From positions 1 to 16,280 of the forward strand of contig JAISEA010000071.1 in the NCBI GenBank assembly GCA_031264475.1: DNA of 16,280 bases, read 5' to 3'. Shown one piece after another: positions 12,756 through 16,280 of this stretch. Both the position numbers and the translations under genes were made by a program. Origin of the DNA: Treponema sp. (GTDB lineage Bacteria; Spirochaetota; Spirochaetia; Treponematales; Breznakiellaceae). Within the stretch, counting starts at the first letter, position 1. Every line of letters starts with the position of its first letter. The notes beneath the pieces were generated by a model. It made no database searches. It was not told the origin of the DNA and saw only the letters and a program-made list of their open reading frames with translations.

Positions 12756-15382
12756 TCGAAAGACAGAGAGATAAAAAATCTGCTCTTTACGTTGTTCTTA
12801 CTCTTGTTCTGTTTTTTGCGACGATTTCCCCCTTGTGCGCCAAGCCCGTATATGAGGAATCCAAGAAGGCTGTCCTCGTACATTATTACCGTTACGGCGG
12901 CGATTATGACGGGTGGAACTTGTGGGTGTGGACCGACGGTGTTGGAAAATCAATCGCCTTTGACACCCAAGACACAGACGGTTTCGCGGTGGCGTCTGTT
13001 GAATACACGGAATTCGGCGCGCTCATAAGGCGGAGTGAAAAAGGGAACGATTGGGTTGAAAAAGACGGCGACAGAGACCGCTTTATAAAGAATACAAAAG
13101 ATGGCAGAGATATGGAGGTATGGATTTTGCAAAATGATGATTCCGTTTACTTGGAAAAACCAGCGATTCCCGATCCCGCGGTACTATTCGCGGTTGCAGA
13201 CGCTCCTAACATGGTAACGCTTACCCTGATCAAAGCGCCAGACGATTACGGCTGTTTTAGTGTGTTTGACAGTAACGGCGTGAAACTGCCGGGGAAATCC
13301 GAAAGCAACGGAATAGACGATGAAGTCGTGATAACCCTCACGGAAGACGTGCTTGACGTGGAGAAAATTTATACGGTAAGGGATGAAACAGGCGTATTCT
13401 CTCCAAAGAATGTCGTCATGCGGGGTGTATTGGACTCTTTCGTTTATAACGGAGATGATTTAGGACTTAGCTATTCGGCGGAGCGTTCTCTCTTTAAAGT
13501 ATGGTCGCCCCAAGCCGTTTCCGTGTCTGTCGCCTTGTTCGATGGACCTGGAACCTACGCCGCAAACGGCAGGGTTACGGATAATTCAGACGCATCGTTC
13601 ATCCCTATGCAAAAGGAAACAGGCGTATGGACAGCGTCTGTAACAGGGGACTTGAAAGGTAAATTCTACCTTTATTATGTGGAATTCGCGGATGGGGAAA
13701 AGGGCTTTGTCCCTGACCCTTATGCGAAAGCCGTCTCGCCTAATGGTCAGCGGGCGGCTATCGTTGACTTAACGGAAACCAATCCACCGCGGTGGTCAAT
13801 GGATAAGCCGCCTCTTGGCGCGTTTCAGGATGCGGTTATCTACGAGGTTCACACGCGGGATTTTTCCATTGACGAAGACTCAGGCATGATCCATAAGGGG
13901 AAATTCCTCGCGTTCACCGAAACAGGAACCAAAAACAAGGACGGGGCGCCCACGGGTATTGACCACCTCAAGGCTCTTGGCGTTACCCATGTGCACCTTT
14001 TGCCGTCATTTGATTTTGCGTCTGTGAACGAGGCGGCGCCAGACGCGGGGCGTCAAGCGTCCAATCAATTCAACTGGGGTTATGATCCGCAAAACTACAA
14101 TGCGCCGGAGGGATCGTATTCTACGGACCCTTGGAACCCCATAGCGCGCATAGTTGAGTTCAAGCAAATGGTACAGGCGTTTCATGACGCGGGCATACGG
14201 GTTGTAATGGACGTGGTCTACAACCACACGTTCCAAGTTCCGGGCGGTCCTTTTAGCGCGGCGCGGGACTACTTCTACCGTACCGATAGGCTGGGGAGAC
14301 TGACCAATGGTTCAGGGTGCGGGAACGAGGTTGCGTCCGAGCGTCCTATGGTGCGGAAGTTCATCATAGATTCCGTGCTTTATTGGGCAAGGGAGTACCA
14401 TATTGACGGGTTCCGCTTCGATCTCATGGGACTCATTGACGTTAATACCATGGTAAGCCTCACCGAGGAATTGCGATCCTCCGTTGATCCGAGTATTATC
14501 ATCTATGGGGAGCCGTGGACAGCTGGTTATTCGCCTTTGCCGCAGGACAAGCAAACGATCATCGGCAGGCAGAAAGGGTTGGGTTTCGCGGTGTTCAACG
14601 ACCGGTTGCGGACTGCGCTTAAAGGCGGAAGCGACGACGACTCTCGTGGTTTTGCGAGTGGCGCGCCGGGATACGAGCAGGGTGTTGTTCGGGGTGTGAT
14701 GGGATCGGTGAGCGACTTCACTGCCCGTGCGGACGAGAGTATCAACTATGTGACAGCCCATGACAACCTCAACCTGTGGGACAAATTCGCTTTCTCCTTT
14801 GGCGCGCGAAATCTGGCGGACTACCCCTATATTTTGATTGATCCAGCGAAGGACTTGTTTGAAAGCGACCCGGTTCGCGCCGCTTTACTGGCAAATGCGG
14901 TGGTGTTTACCGCTCAGGGCATCCCGTTCTTTCAAGCGGGAGACGAATTCCTCCGAAGCAAGTCCGGCGATCCCAACAGCTACGCGAGTTCTGACTCTGT
15001 GAACAAGATTCGTTGGGAGAATGCTTCTAAATACAAAGCCGTCGTTGACTATTACGCGGGGCTTATCCGCCTGCGGAGGGAGCATTCGGCTTTTCGCATG
15101 AATGAAGGCGCCGATATAGAGAAACATACTGTCGTTATGTATGACACTGACGGAAGCGTTATGAGTTTTCTGTTGAAAGACAACGCCAATGGGGACGCAT
15201 GGCGGAGTATTTTTGTGGTTTACAACGGCTCTGACCAGCCACGGACTGTGGCTTTGCCTGAAACGGACGCGGTCTGGTTTCAAGTTGTTACGGACAAGAA
15301 GGCGGGTACAGAGCCGCTTGCTGAGGTTCAAGGGCAGGTAACCGTGCCGCGTTTTTCCGTTGCGGTGCTGTATACGCCGTAA
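12752..15382 (+). CDS. pulA: Type I pullulanase, secreted (GH13)
   Basis: It cleaves alpha-1,6 branch bonds in pullulan and branched dextrins. The 876-residue protein begins with a signal peptide (basic residues, hydrophobic core 11-28, likely cut after LCA at 30). A CBM41/PUD-like carbohydrate-binding domain follows (about 36-150, HYYRYGGDYDGWNLWVW), then a linker domain, an N-terminal CBM48-like domain (about 235-345, SLFKVWSPQA) and the catalytic barrel. The pullulanase signature NWGYDPQNYNAPEGSYS is present, as are VVYNHT, D557 (GFRFDLMG), E587 (YGEPW) and D671 (AHDNLNLWDK). I choose the ATG at 12752 rather than 12740 because GGAGG (12742-12746) lies five bases before it. It overlaps the glucosidase stop by four bases, so the two are coupled. 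The cysteine at the end of the signal does not form a standard lipobox. Confidence 0.93.
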   Translation: MIERQRDKKSALYVVLTLVLFFATISPLCAKPVYEESKKAVLVHYYRYGGDYDGWNLWVWTDGVGKSIAFDTQDTDGFAVASVEYTEFGALIRRSEKGNDWVEKDGDRDRFIKNTKDGRDMEVWILQNDDSVYLEKPAIPDPAVLFAVADAPNMVTLTLIKAPDDYGCFSVFDSNGVKLPGKSESNGIDDEVVITLTEDVLDVEKIYTVRDETGVFSPKNVVMRGVLDSFVYNGDDLGLSYSAERSLFKVWSPQAVSVSVALFDGPGTYAANGRVTDNSDASFIPMQKETGVWTASVTGDLKGKFYLYYVEFADGEKGFVPDPYAKAVSPNGQRAAIVDLTETNPPRWSMDKPPLGAFQDAVIYEVHTRDFSIDEDSGMIHKGKFLAFTETGTKNKDGAPTGIDHLKALGVTHVHLLPSFDFASVNEAAPDAGRQASNQFNWGYDPQNYNAPEGSYSTDPWNPIARIVEFKQMVQAFHDAGIRVVMDVVYNHTFQVPGGPFSAARDYFYRTDRLGRLTNGSGCGNEVASERPMVRKFIIDSVLYWAREYHIDGFRFDLMGLIDVNTMVSLTEELRSSVDPSIIIYGEPWTAGYSPLPQDKQTIIGRQKGLGFAVFNDRLRTALKGGSDDDSRGFASGAPGYEQGVVRGVMGSVSDFTARADESINYVTAHDNLNLWDKFAFSFGARNLADYPYILIDPAKDLFESDPVRAALLANAVVFTAQGIPFFQAGDEFLRSKSGDPNSYASSDSVNKIRWENASKYKAVVDYYAGLIRLRREHSAFRMNEGADIEKHTVVMYDTDGSVMSFLLKDNANGDAWRSIFVVYNGSDQPRTVALPETDAVWFQVVTDKKAGTEPLAEVQGQVTVPRFSVAVLYTP

Positions 15383-15402
15383 TTGTATTGAGTCGATATT
15401 CG

Positions 15403-15433
15403 CGCGGTCAGAAATACCTGACCGCGTTTTTTT
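15403..15433 (+). terminator. Rho-independent terminator after pulA
   Basis: CGCGGTCAG (15403-15411), loop of six, CTGACCGCG (15418-15426), then seven T (15427-15433). The ribosome binding site of cdd starts at the next base. Confidence 0.9.
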
Positions 15434-15445
15434 AAGGAGGAAACG

Positions 15446-15856
15446 ATGGGTATAGAAGAACTTTTTGAGAAGGCGCGAGAGGCGGCGCGGTTCGCCTATG
15501 CGCCGTATTCAAAATTCAGGGTAGGTGCGGCGTTGGTTGCCGATGATGGGAGTGTGTGGACAGGGTGTAATGTTGAGAATTGCTCGTATGGGCTGGCTAT
15601 ATGCGCGGAACGGAACGCCGTCTTTCAGGCGGTCGCCGCGGGCAGGCGTTTATTTACCGCTATTGCTATAGCGGCGCTTGATTCCACAGCGCCTGTTGCC
15701 CCTTGTGGCGCGTGCCGCCAGGTTTTGAGTGAATTCATGGGGCAGGACGCGGTTGTCTTTTTCGGCGGAACGAGCGCTGAGCGCGTTACCACAACCCTTG
15801 GACATCTCCTCCCCTCACCCTTCGGGTGTTTAAATACTTCACAACGGGCGTTATAA
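15446..15856 (+). CDS. cdd: Cytidine deaminase
   Basis: It deaminates cytidine and deoxycytidine to uridine and deoxyuridine in pyrimidine salvage, in the cytoplasm. The 136-residue length is that of the small homotetrameric class. Zinc ligands are C53 (in CAERNA), C87 and C90 (in PCGACRQ), and E55 is the proton shuttle. CNVENCSYGL (41-50) binds substrate. AAGGAGG (15434-15440) lies five bases before the ATG. The family end LLPxxFG is present as LLPSPFG (121-127), but from about S124 the codons belong to element A copy 7, which also provides the TAA. The last residues (CLNTSQRAL) are thus repeat-derived. No clear promoter lies between the terminator and the start. Confidence 0.93.
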   Translation: MGIEELFEKAREAARFAYAPYSKFRVGAALVADDGSVWTGCNVENCSYGLAICAERNAVFQAVAAGRRLFTAIAIAALDSTAPVAPCGACRQVLSEFMGQDAVVFFGGTSAERVTTTLGHLLPSPFGCLNTSQRAL

Positions 15857-15921
15857 GAAAAGGGGCGCCGCTTCCACTGACATGACGGTTACGCTTGCCT
15901 TGCAAGCGGAACCTCCGCGTT
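15816..15921 (+). repeat. Element A copy 7
   Basis: CACCC-TTC-GGGTG (15816-15828), AAATACTTCACAA, GCGTTATAAGAAAAGG, CCACTGACATGACGGTTA and the stem CGCTTGC-CTT-GCAAGCG, then GGAACC. It overlaps the last 14 codons of cdd. Confidence 0.87.
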
Positions 15922-15950
15922 GTAAGTAAGCGCCGCCGCAAGGCAGGTGT

Positions 15951-16033
15951 CATAAGTATGAGGGGGGCGCGTCTTTCCCTAAACGGAGGGAGGCAAACAG
16001 ACGCCCATGTGGTGCGCCCCCCTGTCTTCAGCC
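15951..16033 (+). repeat. Element B copy 3
   Basis: CATAAGTATGA, GGGGGGCGC (15962-15970), ACAGACGCCC and GCGCCCCCC (16014-16022), then TGTCTTCAGCCC. It follows element A copy 7 and the shared lead-in CCGCAAGGCAGGTG, as in copy 1. Positions 16034-16133 are pyrimidine-rich with heptamer-like CTAACTG pieces and no gene. Confidence 0.72.
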
Positions 16034-16133
16034 CACGCCGCTGACCCCCGCGCCTAGCCCTCGTGCCTGCCCCCGCCCGCCCATCTTCCCTTTGCTCTCT
16101 GCTAACTGTTACCTGCTATTTGTACTTTCCCTC

Positions 16134-16162
16134 TTGCATATCCCCGCGCAGTAGGATATAAT
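16134..16162 (+). promoter_or_regulatory. Strong sigma-70-type promoter near the window end
   Basis: TTGCAT (16134-16139), exactly 17 bases, TATAAT (16157-16162). Transcription should start near 16169, at or just before an ATG at 16170. Confidence 0.7.
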
Positions 16163-16169
16163 ACTATCC

Positions 16170-16280
16170 ATGAACACAAACGTAGAAAATAGTCGCTATA
16201 GCAAAGTCCCAGCCTCTCTTTATTCTTTACTAACTGCTAACTGCTATTTGCTCATTACTTTGCTTTGCCGCGCTAGTGCC
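16170..16280 (+). CDS. Possible start of a leaderless gene (partial)
   Basis: An ATG at 16170 opens a frame that stays open to the window edge (37 codons: MNTNVENSRYSKVPASLYSL, then a hydrophobic stretch ending CRASA). It looks like a basic-plus-hydrophobic signal peptide. However, the hydrophobic part is encoded by the CTAACTG/CTATTTG heptamer sequence found elsewhere in non-coding DNA, and there is no ribosome binding site. It could be leaderless or not a gene. Confidence 0.25.
   Translation, partial: MNTNVENSRYSKVPASLYSLLTANCYLLITLLCRASA

Noticed and set aside
12752..12841. Lipoprotein signal in the pullulanase
   Set aside because: The sequence before the cysteine is SPL, which does not fit a normal lipobox; ordinary signal peptidase cleavage after LCA is more likely, though spirochaete lipoboxes are relaxed.
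1..16280. tRNA, rRNA or known riboswitches
   Set aside because: No tRNA-like cloverleaf or recognisable riboswitch core was seen by eye; leaders of aroF and the symporter are too short. A tRNA and Rfam scan would be needed to exclude them fully.

Overview
The window reads as a chromosomal segment of a spirochaete, most likely a Treponema-like organism. This is inferred from the style of the proteins, roughly balanced GC in the housekeeping genes and short intergenic gaps. No rRNA or signature gene proves it.

Layout. (1) Positions 1-108 hold the last codons of an unidentified gene. Its stop lies in a dispersed repeat, here called element A (91-198), followed by element B (261-385) and a 21-bp tandem array (424-528). 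(2) Positions 559-2947 hold an AT-rich AvaI/BsoBI-type restriction-modification pair. The methyltransferase is intact; the endonuclease gene is complete except for a -1 frameshift at a run of seven A. A second copy of the same 21-bp array follows (2942-3151). (3) A RluA-type pseudouridine synthase, a one-TM unknown protein and lysS lie on the plus strand, ending in a strong terminator (6053-6079). (4) Positions 6080-6700 are repeat-rich and non-coding: a 23-bp tandem repeat and two tandem 124-bp copies of element A. (5) A MelB-type (GPH) sugar symporter on the minus strand diverges from a coupled aroF-tyrA pair for tyrosine synthesis. (6) Positions 10036-11051 hold more A and B elements and a 20-unit, 21-bp array. 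(7) A coupled alpha-glucan operon follows: a cytoplasmic GH13 glucosidase and a secreted type I pullulanase. After a terminator come cdd (cytidine deaminase), another A-B module, and a strong promoter running off the window end.

How the genes work together. The secreted pullulanase would debranch alpha-glucans outside the cytoplasm and the GH13 enzyme would finish the oligosaccharides inside. The GPH symporter is a possible sugar importer, but it is not in the same operon. AroF and TyrA catalyse the entry step of the shikimate pathway and the tyrosine branch.

The most unusual content is the non-coding DNA. Element A has hairpins whose arms change together between copies. It supplies the final codons and stop of four unrelated genes, always in the same orientation. 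The two kinds of 21-bp array share one period and one GAC-N5-GTC core although the rest of their units differs, and the restriction-modification cassette sits between two copies of one array. These elements look like a family of structured repeats that may be mobile or act at 3' ends. I know of no name for them.
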